Assembly (NCBI GenBank): GCA_003134685.1
Contig: PLCA01000009.1
Location: forward strand, 62,001 to 126,000
Reading direction: 5' to 3'
Origin: Gemmatimonadota bacterium
GTDB taxonomy: Bacteria; Gemmatimonadota; Gemmatimonadetes; Gemmatimonadales; Gemmatimonadaceae
Length of the DNA stretch: 64,000 nt
The first letter of the stretch is position 1; each line of letters begins with the position of its first letter. This document shows positions 41,848-50,681 of this stretch, in pieces. The notes below the pieces were generated by a model. That model did no database searches. It worked only from the letters and a program-made list of their open reading frames with translations, and was not told where the DNA came from. Position numbers and translations under genes: made by a program.

Positions 41848-44556
41848 ATGACCGCAAGAGGTAACTCGGCAGATCTGAGCGACAATCTCAGTAGCTACCG
41901 CGCGAAGCGGTCCCCTGACCGGACGCCCGAGCCGTTCGGGCCAGTCTCGCCCGTACCCGGAAATCTCTTTGTCGTCCACAAGCACGCCGCGCGGAATCTT
42001 CATTTTGATCTGAGGCTGGAGATGGACGGCGTCCTTCGCTCCTGGGCGGTGCCGAAGGGTCCGTCGTACGACACGGCTGACAAGCGGCTCGCCGTGAAAG
42101 TCGAGGATCACCCCATCGAGTACGGAGACTTCGAGGGGAACATTCCGCACGGGAACTATGGAGCCGGCGGCGTGATCGTGTGGGACCGCGGTGAGTGGGT
42201 GCCCCTGGAGCCCTGGCGGGAGGGGCTTGAGAAGGGGAAGCTGCTGTTCGAGCTCAAGGGATACAAGCTCCACGGAAAATGGACGCTCGTGAAGATCAAG
42301 AAGAGCGAGAAGGACTGGCTGCTGATCAAGGAGCGCGACGCCTACGTGATGTCTCCGGGCGATCAGTTTCCCGAAGAGTCGGTTCTGTCGGGACTCACAG
42401 TCGAAGAAATCATGGCGGGCGACAACCCGGGCGCGCAGATCCGCAAAGCGCTCGAAGGGGAAACCCAGGTGGTGCGCGCCCGCGTCGATGCGCGGAAGGT
42501 CGAGCCAATGCATTGCGAGACCGCGGACGCGGCGTTCACTCGGGATGACTGGTTGTTCGAGCTCAAGCTCGACGGATATCGATTGATTGCGAGCAAGGCG
42601 CATGGTGAAGCGCTATTGCTCACCCGCAATGGGAACGACTATACGAGCGTCTTTCCCGAGATCGCGCGCGCGGTGAAATCGCTGCCGTTCGACGAATGCA
42701 TCGTCGATGGCGAGGTGGTGTGCCTCGATGCGAAGGGGATTCCAAGCTTCTCGCGACTTCAGCAGCGCGGACGACTCTCATCGGAGCTGGAGATTCGTCG
42801 GGCGGCGGTGGAGCTGCCGGCGACGTTCTATGCGTTCGATCTTCTCGCGTTCGAGGATTTCGATTTGCGCCCGCTGCCTCTCTCGCGGCGAAAGGAGCTG
42901 CTGGCCGAGGTCGTGCCCAAGCTCGGGGCTCTGTGCTATCTCGATCACATCGAGACCGAAGGCGAAGCGTTCCTCGAGCAGGTGACGGCGATGGGGCTCG
43001 AGGGAATCGTCGCCAAGAAATCCACTTCGCGGTACCGGGGCGGACGGTCGGGCGACTGGCTCAAGATCAAGGCGGAGCGCACTGGCGACTTCGTCATCGT
43101 CGGCTTCACCAAGCCCAAGGGCAGTCGCTCGCACCTGGGCGCGCTGCAGCTCGCCGACTATGTGAACGGAACGCTCGTATACGCGGGACGGGTCGGAACC
43201 GGGTTCAACGATGAACGGCTGAAAGAGCTGCATGAATTGCTCGAGCCGATCGTTCGCAGCGATCCGCTATGCGCGGGGCCGGTCTACAAGCCGGGCGACG
43301 AGCCGCTCAAGAGCGAACAGATTCCCGAGACGAGCACGACTATATGGACCGACGCGGTCCATGTTTGCGAAGTTCGGTACCGCGAGTTCACGCCCGATGG
43401 ATTGCTACGTCACTCGACGTTTGTCCGACTCAGGAACGACAAGAGTGCGCACGAATGCGAGCGTCAGGGGTGGAGCACACCCGTCGAGAGCTCGGCGTCA
43501 GACAATGGAGTCGCGGAGGCAGGGGCTGCAGACGCAGACGACGCAGACAGCGCGGACGCAGATGATGCGAACGCAGGCGCCGCGGCAACTCGCCCCGCCC
43601 CCAGTGACGCCGCCTCGATTCACTCGCACGATCCGCCGGCGCCCCCCGCCAAAGGTCCGGCGCAGAAAAACATCGCGTTCTCGAACCTGAACAAGATCTA
43701 CTGGCCGGCCGAGAAGTATACGAAGGGTGATCTCATCGAGTACTATCGCGCGGTGTCGAAGTGGCTCCTTCCGTATCTCGCGAATCGGCCGGTGGTCCTG
43801 ACGCGTTTCCCCGACGGGATCGATGGGAAGTCCTTCTATCAGAAAGATGCGCCGGTGTTCGCGCCGGACTGGATTCGCACCGTACCGATCTGGAGCGAGG
43901 AGACACAGCGCGAGATCAAGTACTTCGTGGCCGACGACGAGGAGTCGGTGCTGTACCTGGCAAACATGGGGTCGATTCCACTGCACATCTGGGCGAGCAG
44001 GGTGGGATCGCTGGAGCTGCCGGACTGGTGCGTGATCGATCTCGACCCGAAGGAGGCGCCGTTCTCCGACGTGATCCGCACCGCGATCGTGCTGCATCGC
44101 GTATGCGAATCGGCCGGTCTCCCCAGTTTCGTCAAGACGACAGGGAAGACGGGGCTGCACATCATGCTGCCGTTAGGCCGGCAGTGCACGTACGAGCAGT
44201 CGCGCATGCTGGGCGAGCTGCTCGCGCGATGTGTGCTGCGTGAGCAGAACGACATCGCGACGATCACGCGTCACGTCACGAAGCGTGGGGACAAGGTCTA
44301 TCTCGACTATCTGCAGAACCGGCATGGGCAGACGATCGTCGCGCCCTTCAGCGTGCGTCCGCTTCCCGGCGCCACGGTGTCGATGCCGCTCGTTTGGGAC
44401 GAGGTGGACGATTCACTCGATCCGAAGGTGTTCACGATCCGGAATGCGCTGGAGCGCATGGAGCGACTCGGCAATGATCCCGTGTTGCCGGTGCTCGACT
44501 TGAAGCCGGATCTCCCGCAGGTCCTGGATCAGCTCGCGAACGTGTTGACGAGCTGA
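41848..44556 (+). CDS. ligD: Multifunctional DNA ligase D
   Basis: 902 residues, three domains in the order phosphoesterase, ligase, polymerase. The 3'-phosphoesterase (about 15-195) has FVVHKHAARNLHFDLRLEMD and GNIPHGNYGAGGVIVWDRG. The ATP-dependent ligase has the adenylated lysine in LKLDGYR (about residue 240), GEVVCLD, GLEGIVAKK and SGDWLKIKAERTGDFVIVGF. An acidic Ala/Asp linker (about 548-600, ADADDADSADADDANAG) precedes the primase-polymerase, which has the catalytic LPDWCVIDLDPKEAP. With Ku it completes bacterial end joining: end cleaning, gap filling with ribonucleotides, sealing. The ATG directly follows AAGG, so translation initiation is weak or the start lies a little downstream. 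Confidence 0.97.
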   Translation: MTARGNSADLSDNLSSYRAKRSPDRTPEPFGPVSPVPGNLFVVHKHAARNLHFDLRLEMDGVLRSWAVPKGPSYDTADKRLAVKVEDHPIEYGDFEGNIPHGNYGAGGVIVWDRGEWVPLEPWREGLEKGKLLFELKGYKLHGKWTLVKIKKSEKDWLLIKERDAYVMSPGDQFPEESVLSGLTVEEIMAGDNPGAQIRKALEGETQVVRARVDARKVEPMHCETADAAFTRDDWLFELKLDGYRLIASKAHGEALLLTRNGNDYTSVFPEIARAVKSLPFDECIVDGEVVCLDAKGIPSFSRLQQRGRLSSELEIRRAAVELPATFYAFDLLAFEDFDLRPLPLSRRKELLAEVVPKLGALCYLDHIETEGEAFLEQVTAMGLEGIVAKKSTSRYRGGRSGDWLKIKAERTGDFVIVGFTKPKGSRSHLGALQLADYVNGTLVYAGRVGTGFNDERLKELHELLEPIVRSDPLCAGPVYKPGDEPLKSEQIPETSTTIWTDAVHVCEVRYREFTPDGLLRHSTFVRLRNDKSAHECERQGWSTPVESSASDNGVAEAGAADADDADSADADDANAGAAATRPAPSDAASIHSHDPPAPPAKGPAQKNIAFSNLNKIYWPAEKYTKGDLIEYYRAVSKWLLPYLANRPVVLTRFPDGIDGKSFYQKDAPVFAPDWIRTVPIWSEETQREIKYFVADDEESVLYLANMGSIPLHIWASRVGSLELPDWCVIDLDPKEAPFSDVIRTAIVLHRVCESAGLPSFVKTTGKTGLHIMLPLGRQCTYEQSRMLGELLARCVLREQNDIATITRHVTKRGDKVYLDYLQNRHGQTIVAPFSVRPLPGATVSMPLVWDEVDDSLDPKVFTIRNALERMERLGNDPVLPVLDLKPDLPQVLDQLANVLTS

Positions 44557-44577
44557 CCCAACCTCAGGGGCGGATCG

Positions 44578-45021
44578 TCAGAGCTGCTTGACGAGACGGT
44601 AGGTGTAAACCGGGCTTGTCCGAGGCGAGACGTCGGTTGTGAGAGTCAAGGCAGCCTCGGAGAAAGCGCCGACATCATTAAGGCGGCAGGAACTGGTACA
44701 GGTACCGAACGACCCTACCGTGATACTGTCGTTCGCGATCCTGTACTCATCGTGAAGTGTTTCAGTTCTATTGTACGTCTGTCCATTGTTCGCGGAGTAG
44801 TCGCGGTAACGATCGACCCGGACGGCGCCACCGGCGTTGTAAAGAAACAGAGAGCCCGAGAGTACGGTCGAACCGGCGTCGACTCCCATGAAGGTGACGG
44901 GTAGGGGATGCCCATCAATTTCGGTGAGGGTGTAAGTTCGCCCAATCACCCCCGTAGAATCGGCACACGCTGATGCGGCGACGGAGACGAAAAGCACTGC
45001 GGCCAGACGAGAGAGTTGCAT
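44578..45021 (-). CDS. Hypothetical lipoprotein
   Basis: 147 residues, not recognised beyond its export signal: MQLSRLAAVLFVSVAASACA ends in a lipobox (Cys 19). The mature domain is short and beta-rich, with YTLTEIDGHPLPVTF near the start, a middle GGAVRVDRYRDYSANNGQTY and two cysteines in FGTCTSSCRLND (a likely disulphide). The opening phrase YxLxxIDGxPLP recurs in many small lipoproteins of Gemmatimonadota-like genomes, which points to a META/HslJ-like or lipocalin-like fold, not proven. It is convergent with ligD, 21 bp apart. Confidence 0.65.
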   Translation of the reverse strand: MQLSRLAAVLFVSVAASACADSTGVIGRTYTLTEIDGHPLPVTFMGVDAGSTVLSGSLFLYNAGGAVRVDRYRDYSANNGQTYNRTETLHDEYRIANDSITVGSFGTCTSSCRLNDVGAFSEAALTLTTDVSPRTSPVYTYRLVKQL

Positions 45022-45173
45022 GGGCCTTTCCGGAAGGGGTTGAGGGGTTGCTCGATCAAACTGTAAGGTGGGTGTCGGGACTGCAAGTTGGGCTGGTTAA
45101 ATGCGTCCAATCCTGGGCGTCACTAACTTTCCGTTCCATGAGATCGGCTCTATCCCGCGATTGAAAATGATGA

Positions 45174-45959
45174 ATGGCTGATACCGCGCCCGGAAACGAA
45201 ATACGCCCAATCTCCCATCGCAGCACCAACGACAAGGTGCTTCAGCTCGTGATGCCGCTCATAAAGTCCGGGATCCGCGTCGCCGACATCGGTGCCGGAG
45301 AAGGCTTTTTCTCCCAGCTCCTCGGCGGGCACGTCAAAGCCAATTTGGGAATTCAGCCCTCTGCCGTGATCTCGGCCTGCGACATTTTCCCTGAGTCCTT
45401 TCGATATCCGGAAGTGAAGTGCCTCTGGATTTTACCGGACGGGCGTCTGCCGTACGAAGATTCATCAATCGATGTGGCGTGCAGCCTCGAAGTGATCGAG
45501 CACGTCGAGGATCAGTTCGCTTTCACGCGCGAGCTACATCGAATTCTCCGCCCCGGAGGGTTGGCGATCATCAGCACGCCAAACATCCTCAACCTCAATT
45601 CTCGTTGGCGGAATCTCCATTCCGGTTTCGCCACGCTGTTCGATCCGCTGCTGCTGTCCAGCACCGACCCGGTTCATACATCAGGCCACATCAACCCCGT
45701 GAGCTACTACTATCTCGCGTACCAGCTGCGACGGGCGGGGTTTGAGTCGACGTCGGTTGCGTACGATCGCTTCAAGGATTCGGCGCGATTTCTTCTTCTT
45801 CTCTGTGGTCCGATGATATGGATCGGGAATCGACTTTTCCGACGCCGGCTGAACGCGCGGAAGAAAGACGTCGCGACCGAGAACGCTTCGATCCTGAAGG
45901 AAATGTGGTCGCTCAAGATGCTTACCTCGCGGAGTGTCATTGCCCTCGCGACAAAGTGA
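45174..45959 (+). CDS. Class I SAM-dependent methyltransferase
   Basis: 261 residues. Motif I is VADIGAGEGFFSQLL (about 36-50), an acidic residue after motif II is in ACDIFPESF, and post-motif LPYEDSSIDVACSLEVIEHV and LHRILRPGGLAIISTPNILN follow, typical of UbiE/Methyltransf_11-type enzymes that act on small molecules or sugars. The C-terminal third has a hydrophobic segment (RFLLLLCGPMIWIGNRLF), which suggests membrane association. It is 68 bp upstream of a glycosyltransferase gene on the same strand, which points to cell-surface glycan or lipid modification. The stop codon lies at the junction of a 41-bp tandem duplication. Confidence 0.9.
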   Translation: MADTAPGNEIRPISHRSTNDKVLQLVMPLIKSGIRVADIGAGEGFFSQLLGGHVKANLGIQPSAVISACDIFPESFRYPEVKCLWILPDGRLPYEDSSIDVACSLEVIEHVEDQFAFTRELHRILRPGGLAIISTPNILNLNSRWRNLHSGFATLFDPLLLSSTDPVHTSGHINPVSYYYLAYQLRRAGFESTSVAYDRFKDSARFLLLLCGPMIWIGNRLFRRRLNARKKDVATENASILKEMWSLKMLTSRSVIALATK

Positions 45960-45998
45960 TGCATATCTCGCGGAGTGTCATTGCCCTGGCGACAAAGT
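45917..45998. repeat. 41-bp tandem duplication covering the methyltransferase 3' end
   Basis: Two direct 41-bp units (45917-45957 and 45958-45998), nearly identical. The first ends the methyltransferase reading frame (SRSVIALATK), and the second repeats the same coding sequence after the stop in another frame. Confidence 0.85.
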
Positions 45999-46027
45999 GA
46001 GCGCGGAATTCTGACTCGCTGGCTTCG

Positions 46028-47230
46028 GTGCCGCAACGATCAACCGGGCATTGTGTGAGGCATCTATTTGTAACGCAGGATTACGCTCCGGATCTGGGCG
46101 GCATGGCGCGCCGCCACGTCGAGCTCTGTCGGCGCTTCGCCAATGGTGACTCGACCATCGAAGTATCGACGATCAGCGCGAAGGGTGCCGACGCGTTCGA
46201 TTCATCCGAGCCGTACGCGATCAATCGACAGCCTTTTCCGTTTTCGAAAGCCAAGGTCTTCACGAATCAGCTACGATGGGGGCGATGGCTGTCTGCCCGT
46301 GCGGCGACGGACATCGACGTGCTGCATTGTGGCAACATCAGACCGGTCGGCTACGCGGTGCTTCTCGCTCATCTGAGGCGGCGTGTCCCCTACCTCGTTT
46401 ACGTGAACGGCGGCGATCTGCTCAAGGAGCAGGCCGGCATTGGGGCGAGCGCTCGCAAGCGGTTCGGCGCGCGCCACATCCTCGGCTCGGCAAGCGGGAT
46501 AGTCGCGACCTCGGCGTGGGTTGCCGGATTGGCCGCCGACGTCATGGGCCGCCTCGGGATCGGGCGAATTCCGCCAATCGGAACTTTCGGTCTCGGCACG
46601 GATCCGGATTTCTTTCGTCCGGGGCGCGATACCGGCAAGCTCCGAGCGAAGTGGGCGATAGGAGATGCGCCGCTCCTGCTCACCGTGGCGCGTCTCATTC
46701 CGCACAAGGGACAGGATGTCGTGCTGCGCGCGCTGGCGTCGTTGACGACGGAGTATCCGACACTTCGTTACGCGATGATCGGCACCGGCCCCGACGAGCC
46801 GCGCCTTCGAACGCTCGCCGGCGATCTCAAAGTTTCCGACCGGGTGATTTTCGCGGGGGCATTATCCGACGATGAAGTGGCTGAGGCTTACGCGACGTCG
46901 ACGGTTTACCTCGGACTTTCGCGACTTGACGGGAGGATCGACGCCGAGGGATTCGGCATCTCATTTCTCGAAGCAGCCGCCTCCGGTGTGCCGATCATTG
47001 CCGGCGACTCCGGCGGGGTTCGCTCGGCCGTCCGCGATGGCGAGAGCGGAGTAATTCTGGCGCCCCAGGACGTGACCGCCGTGGTCGAGGCGCTGCGGAT
47101 GTACCTAGCCGATGCGGAACGGCGGGCGAGTACGGGGAAGATTGGCCGCGCGCTGGTCGAGACGTACTACAACTGGGATCGGGTGGCCCGCGAGACGCGG
47201 AACTTTACGTACGAGGTCGTGAAGCGGTGA
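46028..47230 (+). CDS. GT4-family glycosyltransferase
   Basis: 400 residues, GTG start at 46028 or 46055. GT-B fold: the N-terminal domain has TQDYAPDLGGMARRHVELCR, the acceptor-side pattern of GT4 enzymes, and VNGGDLLKEQAGIGASARKR. The C-terminal donor domain has LLTVARLIPHKGQDVVLRAL, YAMIGTGPDEPRLR, DRVIFAGALSDDEVAEAYAT and the nucleotide-sugar signature EGFGISFLEAAASGVPIIAG with the two conserved glutamates. It transfers a sugar from a nucleotide donor with retention of configuration, probably during lipopolysaccharide or exopolysaccharide synthesis. It pairs with the upstream methyltransferase. Confidence 0.94.
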   Translation: MPQRSTGHCVRHLFVTQDYAPDLGGMARRHVELCRRFANGDSTIEVSTISAKGADAFDSSEPYAINRQPFPFSKAKVFTNQLRWGRWLSARAATDIDVLHCGNIRPVGYAVLLAHLRRRVPYLVYVNGGDLLKEQAGIGASARKRFGARHILGSASGIVATSAWVAGLAADVMGRLGIGRIPPIGTFGLGTDPDFFRPGRDTGKLRAKWAIGDAPLLLTVARLIPHKGQDVVLRALASLTTEYPTLRYAMIGTGPDEPRLRTLAGDLKVSDRVIFAGALSDDEVAEAYATSTVYLGLSRLDGRIDAEGFGISFLEAAASGVPIIAGDSGGVRSAVRDGESGVILAPQDVTAVVEALRMYLADAERRASTGKIGRALVETYYNWDRVARETRNFTYEVVKR

Positions 47231-47258
47231 GCGCGGCTCGTGCCTCATCTCCTGAGAA

Positions 47259-47293
47259 CTGGCAACTAAGCCTCTGACACCTCCGACCCAGTC
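47259..47293 (+). repeat. Solo copy of the terminal repeat of the 178-bp element
   Basis: CTGGCAACTAAGCCTCTGAC and onward match the right terminal repeat of the element at 19189-19224 with about six differences in 35 bases; a further 20 bp downstream is also similar (TTTGTTGTCGTCCTCTT). No partner inverted end is found nearby. Confidence 0.6.
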
Positions 47294-47342
47294 CTTTGTT
47301 GTCGTCCTCTTCAGCGTCGCCCGGACAATGTCGCAATGACGA

Positions 47343-48035
47343 TTACGGCAGCTCCGGCCAACCATCCAATGCAAGCAGTGTTGGCCGGCCCCCGAGGGCA
47401 TCGGCGCTGACTCTATCGACCTGGAAATCGAGACCGAGACCCGCGGGAAGATCTTCCGGCCTGCGTCGAGATTGCTTCATTTGCAAACCGCGCACGGCAG
47501 TGTACTGGTCCGCGTTCAGATTGTACGCTCCCCAATAATGAGTGAATCGCAACGATCGATAGAGTTGCAGCGGGGTGAGTCCAGCGCGGTAGCCGACATA
47601 TAGACCGGGCACGTAACCCGCGCCGCCGACCGCCGCATGCCACTGATTGCAATAGTCGATTGTCCTCTCGGCGGGAGTGCCGACTTCGACGCCCTCGAGA
47701 TCGCACCAGATCGTTACTCCCCACGGCAGGCCCAGCTTTTCCGCCTCCGAGGCAGCAACCTCGCCATTTCGGCTTCCTTTGGCGGCAGTCGGCTTCCACG
47801 ACGACTCTGACTCTACGTATTGAACTGCCATGAGGCCGAGTCCGGCGTTGAGAAGCGACCTCGCCTCGTTGGCGCTCAGAGCGGACGCATGTGGCTTGTC
47901 TCTCCGGACATAGCGCACGCAGAATCGGAAGCCGTTCTTGCGCAGAGCAACAGCCGCACTCGCGGTGACGGTCTCGGCCGTGTCGAGGCCGCGCAGCCCG
48001 TCTGGCGCTGCGAATACATGGCCTGGAAGACTCAT
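47343..48035 (-). CDS. DUF1906 glycoside hydrolase-like protein
   Basis: 230 residues from the ATG at 48033-48035; an upstream open extension lacks family features. DUF1906 (Rv2525c-like) pattern: GLRGLDTAETVTASAAVALR, FRFCVRYVRR, GLGLMAVQYVES, WGVTIWCDLEGVEVGTPAER (the strand-end Asp/Glu that would be catalytic), GYVPGLYVGYRAGLTPLQLY and a C-terminal GLDFQVDRVSAD. The fold is that of GH25-like TIM barrels, related to peptidoglycan or cell-wall binding. No obvious signal peptide exists, though the N-terminus could be reassigned. It stands alone and is divergent from the respiratory operon. Confidence 0.88.
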   Translation of the reverse strand: MSLPGHVFAAPDGLRGLDTAETVTASAAVALRKNGFRFCVRYVRRDKPHASALSANEARSLLNAGLGLMAVQYVESESSWKPTAAKGSRNGEVAASEAEKLGLPWGVTIWCDLEGVEVGTPAERTIDYCNQWHAAVGGAGYVPGLYVGYRAGLTPLQLYRSLRFTHYWGAYNLNADQYTAVRGLQMKQSRRRPEDLPAGLGLDFQVDRVSADALGGRPTLLALDGWPELP

Positions 48036-48121
48036 GGAACGCGGAGAGGATAGCCCGTCAGTTCTCTCATGCCGAACAATACGTGACGCGGTCCTAACGC
48101 CAATATGACAGACGCGGGCGC

Positions 48122-48150
48122 TTGACAAGCATCCCCCGCGTGCATAGTCT
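48122..48150 (+). promoter_or_regulatory. Probable sigma-70 promoter of the respiratory operon
   Basis: TTGACA (48122-48127) is followed after 17 bases by TAGTCT (48145-48150), 61 bp ahead of the start of the first gene. The -35 is perfect; the -10 is moderate. Confidence 0.5.
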
Positions 48151-48211
48151 GACGCAACTGTACCGAAGCAAGCAGTTCCACAGATGCGTACCGCTACGAC
48201 GAGGAGCCGGT

Positions 48212-49789
48212 ATGATCAAGTGGTTTCTGATGCAAACCCGTTCAGGAAAGGGCGCAAGGCCGACCGTGTTTATCGGTCGCGCCAGTGTCACGGCGGGACT
48301 TGTATTGAGCACCATGGCTCTCGCGCCTCCCCGAGCGACTGGCGTCAGTCCGACGAGTTACCACCCTCCCTACAACAACACCGGACCGTACTCCGCCGCC
48401 CCCATCAGGCTTTCAAGCCACCGACCCAGTTATGGCAGTACGGTGTCGGAACGCTATCGGCAGCTGATGATGGCTCGCTTCAACAAGGCGCTGATTCCCG
48501 CGTTCGCGCGCAAGTACAACTTACCGTGCTCTGCGTGCCACACGACGTGGCCCGAGCTGAATAGTTTCGGACAGAAATTCCGGGACAACGGATTCCAGCT
48601 CGGCAACGATCGGGACGCTCCGATATGGCAGAATCCGTCCTACTTCCCGCTGGCGGTCAGAACCACACCGATGTGGCATATGGAAACCACCACGCATCAA
48701 CCCGTCGACGCCGTGCGTGGAGATGCGACGAGCGGTACTGTAGAACGAACGATCACGCAGCAAGGCTTTGATCTCTCCGGAGTCGATCTCCTCTTCCTTG
48801 GAACGCTCCACAAGAATATTTCCTTCGGATTTGTTCCATCTTCCGACAACACGGGAAGTTTTCACCTCGAATCGGCTTTCGTACGCTTCGACGATCTGCT
48901 CGACACACACTGGGCAAACGTCAAGGTTGGGAAATTCGAGCTCGACAACCTGGTTTCAGAGAAGCGGTTCCTGTTTCTCTCCGCCAACGGCGGCATCTAC
49001 CAGAACTACCACTTCGTGCCGGTCGGTGACGCGACCACCTTCGGATTGGGTGACAATCAGGTCGGGGCGGAGTTTTCCGGACATTCGGAAAACAGCTATA
49101 CGAGGTATACCGCTGCGATTATCGGGAACTCGGACGGCGAGGTGGGCTTCTCTGGCGGCAGCCAGGCGTATGATGCCGCGGTCACCGTAAGTCAAGCCTT
49201 CGATGCAGGAAGCCTGGGCATTCAGCGCATTGGCTTGTATGGGTACCTCGGCCAGCGGCCAACGACTTTCGAAACGACTGCGGGGGCAGCGATACCTGGC
49301 ACCGGATCGTTCAATAAATCGTTTCAGCGATACGGAGTGGCGGGTGACTTCTTTCTTGGCAACCTGGAATTTCTGCCGCTCTATCTGCGAGCATCAGACG
49401 ATGCGTATCTGGGAACAGCGACCGCAGGGGACCAGCCGCTTCCCGCAGGCGCGAGGGCACCGAAGTGGAATGGAGGCTTCCTCGAGATCCACTACTACGT
49501 GAACCCCCAGATGATTTTCACTCAGCGCAGTGAGCTCATCCGGATGTCCCAGCAGGCGCTTCCTACGACGCCGAGCAATTTGGGAAACATCGACGCCTAC
49601 ACCTTTGGCTATCGATGGTATCCCATGATGACCAGTCGGGCCGGGCTGGCTTTGCACGGGGAATACTCGATGGTGAAGACGATTGGCGCCGTTCCTCTGA
49701 GTGGGGATGGAGTCGGGTTGCCACCACTGTCGCCGGACACGCCGGTCTGGAGCCGGTCGCTGTTGTTCGGGCTCGATTTTGCTTTCTAA
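48212..49789 (+). CDS. Outer-membrane barrel protein with N-terminal c-type haem motif (Cyc2-like architecture)
   Basis: 525 residues from the ATG at 48212, five bases after GAGGAG. After a long signal region comes a short domain with a single haem-binding motif CSACH (106-110) in the setting FARKYNLPCSACHTTWPELN, then SFGQKFRDNGFQLGND. This matches the layout of the cytochrome part of fused cytochrome-porins such as Cyc2. The remaining 390 residues are alternating beta-strands (ISFGFVPSSDNTGSFHLESA, FVRFDDLLDTHWANVKVGKF, GLALHGEYSMVKTIG) and end in SLLFGLDFAF, with the terminal phenylalanine of outer-membrane barrels. Likely task: electron transfer across the outer membrane. It is the first gene of an operon ending in a terminal oxidase. 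Confidence 0.85.
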   Translation: MIKWFLMQTRSGKGARPTVFIGRASVTAGLVLSTMALAPPRATGVSPTSYHPPYNNTGPYSAAPIRLSSHRPSYGSTVSERYRQLMMARFNKALIPAFARKYNLPCSACHTTWPELNSFGQKFRDNGFQLGNDRDAPIWQNPSYFPLAVRTTPMWHMETTTHQPVDAVRGDATSGTVERTITQQGFDLSGVDLLFLGTLHKNISFGFVPSSDNTGSFHLESAFVRFDDLLDTHWANVKVGKFELDNLVSEKRFLFLSANGGIYQNYHFVPVGDATTFGLGDNQVGAEFSGHSENSYTRYTAAIIGNSDGEVGFSGGSQAYDAAVTVSQAFDAGSLGIQRIGLYGYLGQRPTTFETTAGAAIPGTGSFNKSFQRYGVAGDFFLGNLEFLPLYLRASDDAYLGTATAGDQPLPAGARAPKWNGGFLEIHYYVNPQMIFTQRSELIRMSQQALPTTPSNLGNIDAYTFGYRWYPMMTSRAGLALHGEYSMVKTIGAVPLSGDGVGLPPLSPDTPVWSRSLLFGLDFAF

Positions 49790-49804
49790 AGGGGAGCGCT
49801 CGCC

Positions 49805-50644
49805 ATGAGACTCGCAACTTTGCAAAAAAAGTTTGTGTCGAATCTGGGTGTCATCCTCCTCGCGATGGTAGCCACTTCGCTCCCGGCGCAGCAGACGCGC
49901 GTCGGAAACATCGACGGGCACGCATCCGCCGGCAAAAAGGAGTATCGTCGCTCTTGCGTTGGATGCCACGGCCCGGATGGCGATGGCCTGGGCGAAAACG
50001 CCCAATGGATCGATCCCAAGCCGCGCGATTTCACGGCGGCGGTTTTCAAGTGTCGATCCACTCCTACCGGCACTCTGCCAACTGACGACGACCTGGGCAA
50101 CACGATTCATCGCGGAGTCGTCACGACCAATATGCCATCGTGGCTTCCTCTCACCGGCCAGGTGAGAGCCGACCTGGTCGCCTACATCAAGACGTTTTCA
50201 CCCCGCTGGAGCCAGGGCCATGGAACGCCTATAACGATTCCGCCCGAAACTCCGACCACCGTAGAGAGCATGCTGCGCGGCAGGGCACTCTTCCAGAAAA
50301 TGGAATGCTGGAAATGTCATGGACCTGCCGGTCACGGAGATGGCCCGTCCGCCTCGACACTCACCGACAGCAAGGACAATCCCATCCGGCCGTACAACTT
50401 TGCCGCTGGAACACGCTTCAAGTGTGGAGAAACGAATCAGGATTTGTACCGCGTCTTCATGACCGGTCTCGATGGAACGCCGATGCCGTCCTTCGCGGAC
50501 AACTTGAAACCGGCCGAGGCGTGGGATCTGGTTCATTTCCTACGGACGCTGCAGCCTGTCAAAACCCCGGAAGCCGCGGCCTGGAAGACCTGGCTTAAGT
50601 CGAATGCCAACTCGCTTAAACCCATCGGGCCAGAAACCCAATAA
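49805..50644 (+). CDS. Periplasmic dihaem cytochrome c
   Basis: 279 residues with a Sec signal ending SLPAQQ. Two haem sites: CVGCH (51-55, in RRSCVGCHGPDGDG) and CWKCH (168-172, in MECWKCHGPAGHGDG), each in a cytochrome c domain with a candidate methionine ligand (TTNMPSWLPL, about residue 110, and DGTPMPSF near 223). The double domain is typical of soluble electron carriers between membrane redox complexes. It lies 15 bp after the haem-barrel gene, and its position between that gene and the oxidase suits a shuttle from the outer membrane to the CuA site of oxidase subunit II. Confidence 0.93.
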   Translation: MRLATLQKKFVSNLGVILLAMVATSLPAQQTRVGNIDGHASAGKKEYRRSCVGCHGPDGDGLGENAQWIDPKPRDFTAAVFKCRSTPTGTLPTDDDLGNTIHRGVVTTNMPSWLPLTGQVRADLVAYIKTFSPRWSQGHGTPITIPPETPTTVESMLRGRALFQKMECWKCHGPAGHGDGPSASTLTDSKDNPIRPYNFAAGTRFKCGETNQDLYRVFMTGLDGTPMPSFADNLKPAEAWDLVHFLRTLQPVKTPEAAAWKTWLKSNANSLKPIGPETQ

Positions 50645-50681
50645 CCCTGACCCTCAACCCTTTCCTGAGAAGTGACAGCAG

